A DNA stretch of 64,000 nucleotides. It comes from Pseudoxanthomonas daejeonensis (GTDB taxonomy: Bacteria > Pseudomonadota > Gammaproteobacteria > Xanthomonadales > Xanthomonadaceae). A program made the translations under genes and the position numbers. Below the pieces are notes generated by a model. That model made no database searches. It was given only the letters and a program-made list of their open reading frames with translations, and was not told the DNA's origin. This document shows positions 17,872-28,160 of the stretch, one piece after another. Location of the stretch: NCBI RefSeq assembly GCF_010093205.1, contig NZ_PDWN01000015.1:34251-98250 (forward strand), read 5' to 3'. Position 1 is the first letter of the stretch; each line of letters begins with the position of its first letter.

Positions 17872-18777
17872 TCAGTAAGTGGCGCCGAAAGCGGTATTGA
17901 GGGTGGCGGCCAGCCGCGCGCCCGCCAGGCGCAACTGCGTTTCGGCAGCGGGCAGGTGCGCGGCGACGTACGCGTCGTCGATCACATGGCCTGGCGGATA
18001 GAACCCTGGCGCGATGACCAGCCGGCAGGACTGCTCGGCCCATGCCTGCGGCGCACGCGCCGGCAGCGGCGACACCGGGGCCGGCGCGGGCAATGCGCGC
18101 AGCCGCGCCAGCCAGGCGTCCTCATCCAGGTTCTGGGAGTTGAGCATGCCGCTGTCCCACAGCGAATGCAGGTTGCTGCCCTTGCCGCGCCAGTTGACCT
18201 GGTAGTCGTTGCCGCCGCGGTCGCCGGCGTGACCGGCATGCAGTGGCTGGTGGGCGTCGCCGACGAAATGGACGACGAACTTCAGCGCCTGGCGGCGCTC
18301 GGCGTCGGTGCGTGCCGGGTCGGCCAAGATCCGGGCCTGCGTTTCCAGCGCCGCGACCACGCAGTCGCCGCCGGGGCAGTCGCGCGCGGCCTGGTAGGCG
18401 CAGTGGTCGCCGCCGATGTTGACGTAGTGCCAGCGCGCGGAGCGCCTGCCCAGTTCCGGATCGTTGCCGCGCAGTTCGTCGGCCCAGGTCGCGATGCCGG
18501 CCAGGGTGGGTTCGGTTTCGCCCTGCAGCAGGCGGGCCACGCCCGCGCGGGCCTGTGGTGTCAGTCCGTCCTCGGCGAGGCGGGCCACCAGGCGATGGCC
18601 GAGCGCGCCCCAGGCGTGGACGGGCAGGGCGATCGCCAGCGCGACCGGAAGGAACAGCAACGCGCCCAGTCGCCGCGTTCGCTGGGTGAAAAGACGCGAC
18701 GCACGCGTGGGCGAGCGTCGCGCAGGGGATTGCCGGGTGGAAGCGGGGATCGAAGGAGCGGGAGTCGCGTCGGTCAT
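17872..18777 (-). CDS. S1/P1-type secreted nuclease
   Basis: A 301-residue zinc-dependent nuclease predicted to cleave single-stranded nucleic acids outside the cytoplasm. A long basic leader is followed by a hydrophobic signal segment (LGALLFLPVALAIALPVHA) and cleavage before WGALGH, which puts the conserved N-terminal Trp of the mature enzyme at the zinc site. Further ligand motifs are ATWADELR, WHYVNI, the central HFVGDAHQPLHAG and the GGNDYQVNW plus NLHSLWDSG block. All expected zinc ligands appear present. A shorter start inside the leader is possible. Regulation and target are not evident. Confidence 0.93.
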   Translation of the reverse strand: MTDATPAPSIPASTRQSPARRSPTRASRLFTQRTRRLGALLFLPVALAIALPVHAWGALGHRLVARLAEDGLTPQARAGVARLLQGETEPTLAGIATWADELRGNDPELGRRSARWHYVNIGGDHCAYQAARDCPGGDCVVAALETQARILADPARTDAERRQALKFVVHFVGDAHQPLHAGHAGDRGGNDYQVNWRGKGSNLHSLWDSGMLNSQNLDEDAWLARLRALPAPAPVSPLPARAPQAWAEQSCRLVIAPGFYPPGHVIDDAYVAAHLPAAETQLRLAGARLAATLNTAFGATY

Positions 18778-18821
18778 GCCGGCACTCTAACCGACCGGCC
18801 GCCGCCACTCCCGCGCCGTCA

Positions 18822-19445
18822 TCAGAACTTCATGACATAAGCGGCGCCGTACACCAGTGGATCGATGTTGGCGGAGCCCACGCGCACGCCGTCGACGCGG
18901 ACGCTGGTGTCGATGTCGATCCAGCGCACGTCCACGCGGATGGCGGCCTTCTCGCTGACCCGGAAGTCCAGGCCCGCATGCGCGGCCAGGCCCCAGGAAT
19001 CGCCCAGCTTCAGGTTGGCGCCCTCAAGCGCGCCGCGGGTGTCCTCGCTGAAGAACGTGGTGTAGTTCAGGCCCACGCCCAGCAGCGGCGAGACCACGCC
19101 CTTGTCGTTGAAGTGGTACTGCAGGCTGAACGTCGGCGGCAGGTGCTTGGTGCTGCCGACCCGGCCGACGCCCTTGACCGAGATGTCGTGCTGGAACGGC
19201 CACGCCGCCAGCACTTCCAGGCCCAGGTTGTCGCGCAGGAAGTATTCGAAGGTCAGGCTCGGCTTGGCGTCGCTGTCGATCGACAGCGGCAGGGTGCCGC
19301 CGGCCAGGGTGCCGTTGTCCGACTTCGGGTCGACCTGGTGCACGCCCAAGCCCAGGGTCCAGTCGCCGGCGGACTGGGCGAAGGCCGGGGCGGCCGCGAC
19401 GGCCAGGCCGGCGGCGAACAGGGCGGGGAGGAGCTTCTGTTTCAT
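18822..19445 (-). CDS. ompW: OmpW family outer-membrane protein
   Basis: A 207-residue outer-membrane beta-barrel of the OmpW family, thought to form a small hydrophobic channel. A signal peptide (MKQKLLPALFAAGLAVAAAPAFA) precedes a mature part of alternating amphipathic strands. Recognisable family segments are WTLGLGVHQVDPKSDNG near the start, the SLTFEYFLRDNLGLEVLAAWPF block, LPPTFSLQYHF with GVGLNYTTFF, and a C-terminal Phe typical of barrel-assembly substrates. The start at 19445 is set by the signal peptide. It is divergent from gapA, with 185 bases between the two start codons. Confidence 0.92.
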   Translation of the reverse strand: MKQKLLPALFAAGLAVAAAPAFAQSAGDWTLGLGVHQVDPKSDNGTLAGGTLPLSIDSDAKPSLTFEYFLRDNLGLEVLAAWPFQHDISVKGVGRVGSTKHLPPTFSLQYHFNDKGVVSPLLGVGLNYTTFFSEDTRGALEGANLKLGDSWGLAAHAGLDFRVSEKAAIRVDVRWIDIDTSVRVDGVRVGSANIDPLVYGAAYVMKF

Positions 19446-19510
19446 GGGTAAGCGCTCATGGCTCGTGGGGGGGGAGCCAGTGTCCGGCCCTGGCGCGTGG
19501 CGCGCCTTGA

Positions 19511-20635
<1,125 letters not shown>

Positions 20636-20670
20636 GCAGCCGGCAGGCCTTCGACACGTTGCAAGGGGAA

Positions 20671-20699
20671 GGGCGCCATACGGCGCCCTTTCTCGTTTT
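20671..20699 (+). terminator. intrinsic terminator after gapA
   Basis: GGGCGCC (20671-20677) and GGCGCCC (20682-20688) form a 7-bp stem with a short ATAC loop, followed by TTTCTCGTTTT. It begins 36 bases after the gapA stop. Confidence 0.85.
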
Positions 20700-20835
20700 A
20701 ACGCTCCCCTTACGGGGCGTGCCGGTCTTGCATTACCGTCGCGCATCGCCGACGCTGCCGACGCCATGACCGGCAGGGATCGCCGGCTACCGCTGCGCGA
20801 TGCGTACCGATTCGGACGGGGGAGGGATGGACGGC

Positions 20836-23658
20836 ATGGTGGGGATACTCGTGATCGTGGGCCTGGCGTTGCTGGCCATGCCCGTACTGCTGATCGTCGC
20901 GCTGGTGTCGCTGTCCTCGCTCAAGGGACGGGTGGCCGGACTGGAGCGCAACCTGGCGGAACTGCAGCTCGCGACCAGTCGCGAGCGCGCGCGCGACAGC
21001 GTTGCGGTGCCCGCGCCCGTGCCGTCGCGGACTGCGCCCACGGACGCGGCCGCAGATGCCCCGACGCTGTCGGAGCTGATGCGGCAGGCCCGGGATTCAG
21101 GCGCGGCTGCCTCGCCCGGGGTGCTGGCGCAGGCATCGGTGCCACAGCCACCGGAACCGGTGAACGACGCGCCGATCACGCCACCCTCCGCGCCCAGTGC
21201 GGTTTCTTCCGCGCCGCCACCGCTGCCGCCGTCGGGCCAGCGCGCCGATGCCGCCGGCGCGACGGTCGACGCCGCGACGCGCGCGCGTGTTGCCGCGGCC
21301 TCGACCCGCGTCTCGCATGCGCCCATGGCACCGCCGGAGAACGCGCTGCTGCGCACGATCAAGCGCTGGTTCACCGTGGGCAACGTGCCGGTGAAGATCG
21401 GCATGCTGGTGCTGCTGGCCGGCGTGGCCGCGCTGCTCAAGTACGCCAGCGACCAGGGCCTGTTCGTGTTGCCGCTGGAGCTGCGCCTGGCTGGCGTGGC
21501 GGCCGTGGCGCTGGCTGCCCTGGGCTTCGCCTGGCGGCGGCGCGAGAGCAACCGCGTCTTCGCGCTGAGCCTGCAGGGCGGGGCGATCGGCGTGCTGCTG
21601 CTGACGGTCTTCGCGGCGTTCAAACTCTATGGCGTGATCGACGCCGGACCGGCGTTCGCGATCAGCGTGCTGCTGGTGGCCGGCATGGGCCTGCTGGCGG
21701 TGCTGCAGGACGCCAAGGCCCTGGCCGTGTTCGCGCTGCTGGCCGGATTCCTGGCCCCGTTGTGGCTGTCGACCGGCAGTGGCAACCACGTGGCGCTGTT
21801 CTCGTACTACGCGCTGCTCAACGCGGCGATCGTGGCCATCGCCTGGTTCCGCTCCTGGCGAATCCTCAACCTGCTCGGCTTCGCCTTCACCTTCGGCATC
21901 GGGAGCCTGTGGGGCGCGAGCGGTTACCAGCCGGAGAAATACGGCACCACCCAGCCGTTCCTGGTGTTGTTCTTCGTCTTCTACCTCGTCGTGCCGATCC
22001 TGTTCGCGCGGCGCCAACCGGAAGGACGCCGCGACCTGGTCGACGGCTGCCTGGTGTTCGGCACGCCGCTGGTGGCCTTCGCCCTGCAGGCGGGGCTGAT
22101 GGAAGGACGCTTCGTCGATGGCGCGCGCATGCCGCTGGCGCTGTGTGCCCTCGGCCTGGGCGTGCTGTACGCGGGGCTGGCATGGAGCCTGCTGCGGCGC
22201 GCCGGCTACGCGGTGCTCGGCCAGTCGTACGCGATCCTCGCGGTGGGCTTCGCCACGCTCGCGGTGCCGCTGGCGTTGTCGGCGCGTGCCACCGCCAGCG
22301 TGTTCGCGCTGGAGGGCGCCGGCCTGGTCTGGCTGGGGCTGCGCCAGCAGAGGTGGCTGCCGCGGTTCACCGGTTCGGCGCTGCAGCTGCTGGCCGCGTG
22401 CGCGGTGGTGGTGGGCGTCGACAGCATCGCCGGCGACACCCGCGCGCTGCTCAACCCGACCGCGATGAGCCTGCTGCTGATCGCGCTGGCGGGACTGGCC
22501 AGCGCCTGGGCGTCGCGCCTGCACGGGTCGACGCTGGGTGCACTGGTGTTCTACCTGTGGGGCCTGGCCTGGTGGACGGGCAATGGCGTGCACGAGATCC
22601 ATCGGTTCGTCGATGCGGACGTGCGTCCCGATGCGCTGCTCGTGTTCGTGGTTGGCAGCGCCTGGCTCGCCGCCGAAGTGCACCGCCTGCGCCCGGCGCG
22701 CGCCCTGGCGCTGACCGTGTTCGCCGCGTTCGCGCTGTCGATGCCGCTGGCGTTGTGGCAGGACGCGGTGCATGCGCATCCGCTGGGTGGTGGCTGGGGC
22801 GGGCTGGCGTGGGGTGTGTTCGCAGTGCTCGGGCTGCGCAGCCTGTGGTGCCTGCGCGATGACGCATCGGGCAGCGCGGGTGCGGTCCAGTTCGCCTGGT
22901 GGCTGGCATGGCCGGTGCTGCTCACGCTGGAAGCGGTGTGGTGGACCGGGCAGGCCGGGCTCGCGCAGGGCTGGCTGCTGGCGCTGATGGCGTTGCCCTG
23001 GCTGGCGCTGGCCGCGGCCGCGCTGTGGCACTGGGCATGGCTGGCGTTCCCGCGCGGCGACGAAGCGGATGCATTGCGCAACCCGCTGCTGGCCCTGGTC
23101 TTCGCGGTGATCGCGATGGGCTGGCTGCTGGCGCTGGCGCAGCCGGCGCCCTCCGCGCCGTTGCCCTGGCTGCCGCTGCTCAACCCGGCCGAACTGGCGC
23201 AGTTGCTCGCGCTCGCGCTGGCCGGCGCGTGGCTGTGGTCGGCAAGAGCGTCTTCGGACCTGGGCCGGTTGCGGACCGGCGTGGTCGCGCTGGGCGGTTT
23301 CCTGCTGCTGACGGCGACCACGTTGCGTGGCGTGCACCACTGGGGTGGCATTGCGTGGAATGCGGACCTCGTTTCCACCAGCCTTGCCCAGACCAGCCTG
23401 ACCGTGGTCTGGAGCGTGCTCGGTGTGATCGGCTGGGTCGTCGGCTCGCGCCGCGGCCAGCGCGGGCTGTGGCTGGCCGGCGCAGTGCTGATGGGCGTGG
23501 TCCTGGCCAAGCTGCTGCTGGTCGATCGCCAGCACCTTGGTGGCCTGCTGGGCATCGTCTCGTTCATCGCCTACGGCGTGCTGTGCACGATCGTCGGCTA
23601 CCTGGCGCCCGCGCCACCGCGCACGCATGGCACCTTGCAGGAGGAATCGCAGGCATGA
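20836..23658 (+). CDS. DUF2339 polytopic membrane protein
   Basis: A ~940-residue inner-membrane protein of the DUF2339 family, function unknown. One N-terminal hydrophobic segment and a short coiled-coil-like stretch (LKGRVAGLERNLAELQ) are followed by an Ala/Pro-rich linker, then about 26 further hydrophobic segments to the C-terminus, an unusually large number. The start at 20836 is chosen because GGAGGG (20821-20826) lies nine bases upstream; ATGs at 20827 and 20800 are in frame but poorly spaced. The stop overlaps the next gene as ATGA. DUF2339 and DUF3999 genes are often paired, suggesting a two-part envelope complex. Confidence 0.85.
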   Translation: MVGILVIVGLALLAMPVLLIVALVSLSSLKGRVAGLERNLAELQLATSRERARDSVAVPAPVPSRTAPTDAAADAPTLSELMRQARDSGAAASPGVLAQASVPQPPEPVNDAPITPPSAPSAVSSAPPPLPPSGQRADAAGATVDAATRARVAAASTRVSHAPMAPPENALLRTIKRWFTVGNVPVKIGMLVLLAGVAALLKYASDQGLFVLPLELRLAGVAAVALAALGFAWRRRESNRVFALSLQGGAIGVLLLTVFAAFKLYGVIDAGPAFAISVLLVAGMGLLAVLQDAKALAVFALLAGFLAPLWLSTGSGNHVALFSYYALLNAAIVAIAWFRSWRILNLLGFAFTFGIGSLWGASGYQPEKYGTTQPFLVLFFVFYLVVPILFARRQPEGRRDLVDGCLVFGTPLVAFALQAGLMEGRFVDGARMPLALCALGLGVLYAGLAWSLLRRAGYAVLGQSYAILAVGFATLAVPLALSARATASVFALEGAGLVWLGLRQQRWLPRFTGSALQLLAACAVVVGVDSIAGDTRALLNPTAMSLLLIALAGLASAWASRLHGSTLGALVFYLWGLAWWTGNGVHEIHRFVDADVRPDALLVFVVGSAWLAAEVHRLRPARALALTVFAAFALSMPLALWQDAVHAHPLGGGWGGLAWGVFAVLGLRSLWCLRDDASGSAGAVQFAWWLAWPVLLTLEAVWWTGQAGLAQGWLLALMALPWLALAAAALWHWAWLAFPRGDEADALRNPLLALVFAVIAMGWLLALAQPAPSAPLPWLPLLNPAELAQLLALALAGAWLWSARASSDLGRLRTGVVALGGFLLLTATTLRGVHHWGGIAWNADLVSTSLAQTSLTVVWSVLGVIGWVVGSRRGQRGLWLAGAVLMGVVLAKLLLVDRQHLGGLLGIVSFIAYGVLCTIVGYLAPAPPRTHGTLQEESQA

Positions 23659-25040
23659 GCACCGCACGGTGGTCGCACGGGTTGTGGCTCGCACTTGCGT
23701 TCGTCTCCATGGGCGCCAGCGCCGCCGCGCGCGAGGACTACGCGCGGCAGTGGCCGCTGACCCTGGGCCAGGAGGAGAGCGGTGCCTACCGGGTCGTGCT
23801 GGACGAAGCGGTGTACCGCAGCGCGAGCCAGCCTTCGCTGCGCGACATCGACGTGTTCAACGCACAGGGCCAGCCGTTGCCGTCGGCCCTGCTTTCGCCC
23901 GCGCAGCCGCTGGCGCAGCCGCCGCGGATGCTGGGGCTGCCCTGGTTCCCGTTGCCGGCGATCGATCCGGCGGCAGGCGGCGGCGACCTGCACCTGGTCG
24001 CCGAGCGCGACGAAGAGGGCGGCATCGTCCGCATCGAGGCCGAGGTGCCCGCGCGCGAGGGCGCAGCCCTGGCGCACGGCCAATGGCTGGTGGACGCCAG
24101 TCGGCTGCGCGAGCCGCTACGCGCGCTGCTGCTCGAATGGGAGCGGCCGGTGCAGTCGTTGCAGGCGCGCTACCGGATCGAAGGCAGCAACGACCTGCGC
24201 CAGTGGCGCACGCTCAACGAGGGCACGACCCTGCTGGACCTGGAGCGCGGAGGCGAACGCCTGCGCCAGGGCCGGATCGTGCTGGACGGCCAGGCCCGCT
24301 ACCTGCGGCTGCTGCCGTTGCGTCCCGGACCGGTACCGGTGCTGACGGGGGTGACCGCGGAACTGGCACCGCCACCGCCGGAGGCGCGCTGGGAATGGGT
24401 CGAGATCGCCGGTGAGCGTCGCAAGGAAGGCGGCCGCGACTATTTCGAGTTCGTCCTGCCCGGGCGTTTCCCGGTCGAGCGCGCCGACGTGCGCCTGCCG
24501 GGCAACAGCGCGCTGGAATGGACCCTGCACAGCCGTGAACGCACCGATGCGTCATGGCTGTGGCGGGCGGGGCCGTGGATGGCATTCCAGGTCGGCGCCG
24601 GCAGCGGTGAAGCCAACCATTCCGAGCCCAAACCGCTGGCCACGCCGGTGCGCGACCGCCACTGGCGCCTGGGCGCCAGCACGCCGGTCGGCGACGCGGT
24701 GCCGGTGCTGCGGCTGGGATACCAGCCCGAGGTGATGGTGTTCCTCGCCCAGGGCGAGCCGCCCTATGCGCTGGCCGCCGGCAGCGCCAATGCCGCGCGT
24801 GCCGATGCGCCGATCCCGGGCCTGCTCGATGCGCTGCGTCGCCAGCGCGGTGCCGGCTGGCAACCGGCGCCGGCGTACCTGGCCGATGCGCCCGAAGAAC
24901 TCGCCGGCGATCGCGCGCTGAAGCCGCGGCGCGACATCGACTGGAAGTCCGGCCTGTTGTGGGCGTTGCTGGTCGGTGGCGCCGTGCTGGTGGCCGCGCT
25001 GGGCCTGAGCCTGCTGCGCCAGCGCCCGCCGCGCGACTGA
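23655..25040 (+). CDS. DUF3999 family membrane-anchored exported protein
   Basis: A 461-residue predicted exported protein of the DUF3999 family. It has an N-terminal signal peptide ending near ASAAA, a large beta-rich extracytoplasmic part (about 30-425) with several Trp/Arg-rich segments such as [16 protein letters not shown] (a discoidin-like pattern), and one C-terminal transmembrane helix (about 432-455) followed by a basic tail. It is translationally coupled to the DUF2339 gene (ATGA). The likely picture is a periplasmic domain anchored next to the polytopic partner; its biochemical role is unknown. Confidence 0.83.
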   Translation: MSTARWSHGLWLALAFVSMGASAAAREDYARQWPLTLGQEESGAYRVVLDEAVYRSASQPSLRDIDVFNAQGQPLPSALLSPAQPLAQPPRMLGLPWFPLPAIDPAAGGGDLHLVAERDEEGGIVRIEAEVPAREGAALAHGQWLVDASRLREPLRALLLEWERPVQSLQARYRIEGSNDLRQWRTLNEGTTLLDLERGGERLRQGRIVLDGQARYLRLLPLRPGPVPVLTGVTAELAPPPPEARWEWVEIAGERRKEGGRDYFEFVLPGRFPVERADVRLPGNSALEWTLHSRERTDASWLWRAGPWMAFQVGAGSGEANHSEPKPLATPVRDRHWRLGASTPVGDAVPVLRLGYQPEVMVFLAQGEPPYALAAGSANAARADAPIPGLLDALRRQRGAGWQPAPAYLADAPEELAGDRALKPRRDIDWKSGLLWALLVGGAVLVAALGLSLLRQRPPRD

Positions 25041-25143
25041 CCCGGGTTTGCCGCGCCGGCGCGCGGGCGGGACAATGCGCGTCCGCGCCGGGCCGCATCG
25101 CCCGGATCGCGCCTTCCCCCCATCGGATACCGAGAACGCAACG

Positions 25144-26334
25144 ATGACCATCCTGCGGATGACCGACCTCGACCTTGCCGGCAAGCGCGTGCTGATCCGG
25201 CAGGACCTCAACGTGCCGATCGAGCATGCCGAGGGACAGCCCGCCCGGATCACCTCCGAGCAGCGCATCACCGCTTCGGTGCCGACCCTCAAGCTGGCGC
25301 TGGAGAAGGGTGCGGCGGTCATGGTCACCTCGCACCTGGGCCGACCCAAGGAAGGCGTGTGGAGCGAGGCCGATTCGCTGGCGCCGGTCGCCGCGCGGCT
25401 GTCCGAACTGCTGGGCGTGGACGTGCCGCTGGTGCGCGACTGGGTCGACGGCGTGGACGTGAAGCCCGGCCAGGTCGTGCTGCTGGAGAACTGCCGCATG
25501 AACGTGGGCGAGGGCAAGGACGACGAAGCCCTGTCGAAGAAGTACGCGGCGCTGTGCGACGTGTTCGTGATGGATGCATTCGGGACCGCGCACCGCGCAC
25601 AGGCCTCGACCCACGGCGTGATCCGCTTCGCCCCGGTCGCCGCCGGTGGCCCGCTGCTGATGGCCGAACTTGATGCGCTGGACAAGGCGCTGGCCAATCC
25701 GGCGCGGCCTTTGCTGGCGATTGTTGCCGGCAGCAAGGTGTCGACCAAGCTCGAACTGCTGACCAGCCTGGTCGGCAAGGTCGACCAGCTGATCGTCGGC
25801 GGCGGTATCGCCAACACCTTCATCGCGGCCGAAGGCCACGGCGTGGGCAAGTCGCTGTACGAGGCCGACCTGCTCGACACCGCGCGCAAGATCGATGCCG
25901 ATGCCAGGGCGCGGGGTGCGGAGATCCCGCTGCCGGTGGACGTCGTGGTGGCGGCCGAGTTCAAGGCCGATTCCCCGGCGTCGGTGAAGGCGGTCGGTGA
26001 GGTCGGTGCGGACGACATGGTCCTCGATATCGGCCCGCAGACCGCTCAGCGTTACGCCGAGCTGATCCGTTCCGCAGGCACGGTCGTATGGAACGGGCCG
26101 GTGGGCGTGTTCGAGTTCGATGCGTTCGGCAAGGGCACCGAGACGCTGGCGCGCGCGATCGCCACCTCGAAGGCGTTCTCGATCGCCGGAGGTGGCGACA
26201 CCCTGGCGGCGGTCGACAAGTACGGCATCGCCGGTGATGTCAGCTACATCTCCACCGGCGGCGGCGCGTTCCTCGAGTTCCTCGAGGGCAAGACCCTGCC
26301 GGCGGTGGCGGCGCTGGAGGCGCGTGGCGGCTGA
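25144..26334 (+). CDS. pgk: phosphoglycerate kinase
   Basis: A 396-residue glycolytic kinase converting 1,3-bisphosphoglycerate and ADP to 3-phosphoglycerate and ATP. The N-terminal substrate region shows [13 protein letters not shown] and [10 protein letters not shown], the hinge and nucleotide region [11 protein letters not shown] and VGGGIANTF, and the C-terminal ATP-binding block shows [13 protein letters not shown] and [17 protein letters not shown]. The start at 25144 gives [11 protein letters not shown] and the normal length. It sits about 100 bases after DUF3999 with its own strong terminator. Pyruvate kinase and aldolase genes do not follow, unlike in some relatives. Confidence 0.98.
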   Translation: MTILRMTDLDLAGKRVLIRQDLNVPIEHAEGQPARITSEQRITASVPTLKLALEKGAAVMVTSHLGRPKEGVWSEADSLAPVAARLSELLGVDVPLVRDWVDGVDVKPGQVVLLENCRMNVGEGKDDEALSKKYAALCDVFVMDAFGTAHRAQASTHGVIRFAPVAAGGPLLMAELDALDKALANPARPLLAIVAGSKVSTKLELLTSLVGKVDQLIVGGGIANTFIAAEGHGVGKSLYEADLLDTARKIDADARARGAEIPLPVDVVVAAEFKADSPASVKAVGEVGADDMVLDIGPQTAQRYAELIRSAGTVVWNGPVGVFEFDAFGKGTETLARAIATSKAFSIAGGGDTLAAVDKYGIAGDVSYISTGGGAFLEFLEGKTLPAVAALEARGG

Positions 26335-26354
26335 GCCCGTATCCCGGCCACATG

Positions 26355-26384
26355 AAAAAGGCGGCCCGGTGGGCCGCCTTTTTT
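26355..26384 (+). terminator. strong intrinsic terminator after pgk
   Basis: A 13-bp perfect stem (26355-26367 with 26371-26383) closes on a GGT loop. Its A-run on the left and T-run on the right make it work in both directions, so it can also stop minus-strand transcription from rnk. Confidence 0.93.
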
Positions 26385-26510
26385 GTGGGTACGCGCAGGT
26401 CTCGGCAGGGGTTTCGAGGCGCCAGGCCGGCACGGGCGCCGTCGCGCATCCGGCTACGGCCTCGCCGCCTGCAGGTACTTCCACCGGGCGTCACGCGGCG
26501 CGGCCGCAGA

Positions 26511-26942
26511 TCAACGATGGAAGTTGCCCGCCGCTTCAGGCTGGTAGCGGACCGACATCACCCTGAGTTTCAGGCTGCGGCCACCGGGCGCTTCCCAGTC
26601 GATCGACTGGCCGACCGACAGGCCGAGCAGGGCGCTGCCCACCGGTGCCAGCACGGAAACGCGGCCGCGCTCCACGTCGGCTTCATTCGGATAGACCAGG
26701 GTGAGCACGTGGCGCTCGCCGCTGGCGATGTCTTCGCATTCGACCTGCGAATGCATGGTCACCACGTCGGCAGGCATCTGCTCGGGTGGCCGCACCTCGG
26801 CCCGGTTGAGTTCATCGATCAGGGCGAGCGCGGCCGGATGGCGGCTCAGCACCGGTGAATCGAGCAGGGCTTCGAGCCGGGTAAGGTCGCGGCTGGAAAT
26901 GATCAGGGATGGCGGCAGGCCACTGGTGGGTTGGGCGGTCAT
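26511..26942 (-). CDS. rnk: nucleoside diphosphate kinase regulator / GreA-GreB C-domain protein
   Basis: A 143-residue protein of the Rnk/GreA-GreB family. The C-terminal FKBP-like domain (about 55-140) shows VVTMHSQVECEDI, TLVYPNEADVERGRVSVLAPVGSALLGLSVGQSIDW and a final strand. The N-terminal part is short and lacks the long coiled coil of Gre factors, which fits Rnk; these proteins bind RNA polymerase without rescuing backtracked complexes. Start 26942 has a GAGGA ribosome-binding sequence six bases upstream; the in-frame ATG at 26954 does not. A shared bidirectional terminator separates it from pgk. Confidence 0.88.
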   Translation of the reverse strand: MTAQPTSGLPPSLIISSRDLTRLEALLDSPVLSRHPAALALIDELNRAEVRPPEQMPADVVTMHSQVECEDIASGERHVLTLVYPNEADVERGRVSVLAPVGSALLGLSVGQSIDWEAPGGRSLKLRVMSVRYQPEAAGNFHR

Positions 26943-27107
26943 GGAAGTCCTCACGGTGGGTCGCGCGACGGGTGCGCGGGGATGGCGAACATGAGAAAAG
27001 GGCGGCGCGTTTCCGCTTCCGCCCCCGGGTCTCTGGGTTGTGGTGAAACCGTAGCCCGGAACGGGCCGTGTTTCAACCGGGCGCCGGCCTTCGCGGAGCG
27101 GCCGGGT

Positions 27108-28076
27108 TCAGCCCCAGTCGCTGCGGGGCGGCGGGGCGGCGGCGGTCGCCTGGCCAGGCCCTGGGGCGTTGTCCACGGGCGAAAGCAGGCCCGGTGGCAG
27201 CTCGCGGAAGACCTGCGCCAGGTGCTGTAGGAAACCCGCCATGGCCGAGCTGCGGCGCCAGGCCATGGCGATGCTGCGGCTGGGTTGCGAGTCGGTGAAT
27301 CGCAAGAGGTGGATGTTCTCGGAGCGGGCCACCGGCGGCTTCACCGCCAGGGTCGGCAGCAGGGTCACGCCGACATTGGCCGCGACCATCTGCCGCAGCG
27401 TCTCCAGGCTGGTGGCGCGGAACTCCGTTTTCTCGTGCGCCCCGGACAGGCGGCACACGTCGAGCGCCTGCTCGCGCAGGCAATGGCCATCCTCCAGCAG
27501 CAGCAGCCGCTGGTCGGCCAGTTCGTCCAGGGTCAAGGACTGGCGCTGCGACAGGGGATGGTTCTCCGGCACGGCCAGCACGAACGGTTCCTCGAACAGG
27601 AACTCGGCATGCAGTTGCTCGTCGTGCACCGGCAGGGCCAGTACCGCCGCGTCCAGCCTTCCGTTGCGCAGGCGAGCCAGCAGTTCGTCGCTCTTCTCTT
27701 CCACCAGCAGCAGTTCCAGCTGGGGGAAGCGGGCACGCACGCGCGGGATCACATGCGGCAGCAGGTAGGGCGCCAGGGTCGGGAAAATCCCGAGGCGCAC
27801 CGTGCCGGCCTCCGGGTCCTGGCTGCGGCGCGCGGCTTCCTTCATCTGCTCGACTTCGGCCACGATCCGGCGCGCGCGCTCGGCCGCTTCGCGCCCTGCC
27901 GGCGTCAGCATCACCTTGCGCGGCGCGCGCTCGACCAGCGGAACGCCCAGTTCGTCCTCGAGCTTGCGGATCTGGGTCGACAGCGTCGGCTGGCTGACAT
28001 GGCAGGCAGCCGCGGCGCGACCGAAATGCTTGTGATCGGCCAGGGCCACCAGGTATTTCAGGTCACGCAGGTTCAT
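27108..28076 (-). CDS. oxyR: hydrogen peroxide-sensing regulator OxyR
   Basis: A 322-residue LysR-family activator. The N-terminal helix-turn-helix (AAAACHVSQPTLSTQIRKLE) is typical, and the redox pair falls exactly at Cys199 and Cys208 in GHCLREQALDVC, the positions that form the activating disulfide in OxyR. The start at 28076 has GGAGGATT seven bases upstream. It lies 84 bases downstream of ahpF, as in the Xanthomonas ahpC-ahpF-oxyR locus. The C-terminus carries an extra Pro/Ala-rich tail (after residue 300) not found in the E. coli protein. Confidence 0.96.
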   Translation of the reverse strand: MNLRDLKYLVALADHKHFGRAAAACHVSQPTLSTQIRKLEDELGVPLVERAPRKVMLTPAGREAAERARRIVAEVEQMKEAARRSQDPEAGTVRLGIFPTLAPYLLPHVIPRVRARFPQLELLLVEEKSDELLARLRNGRLDAAVLALPVHDEQLHAEFLFEEPFVLAVPENHPLSQRQSLTLDELADQRLLLLEDGHCLREQALDVCRLSGAHEKTEFRATSLETLRQMVAANVGVTLLPTLAVKPPVARSENIHLLRFTDSQPSRSIAMAWRRSSAMAGFLQHLAQVFRELPPGLLSPVDNAPGPGQATAAAPPPRSDWG

Positions 28077-28160
28077 TGCCGGCAATCCTCCCGGAACGTG
28101 CGTCGATCGTGGCCCGGCGTGGCATGCGGCGGGTGGGCCACGGGGCCCACCCTAGCGTGT

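Noticed and set aside
21097..23694. An 865-codon minus-strand frame opposite the DUF2339 gene
   Set aside because: Gln/Arg/His-rich translation without any recognisable motif; it mirrors the membrane protein on the plus strand.
23537..24415. A second open frame overlapping DUF3999 on the plus strand
   Set aside because: Arg/Gly-rich translation without a motif; the DUF3999 frame starts at an ATGA junction and carries a signal peptide and anchor.
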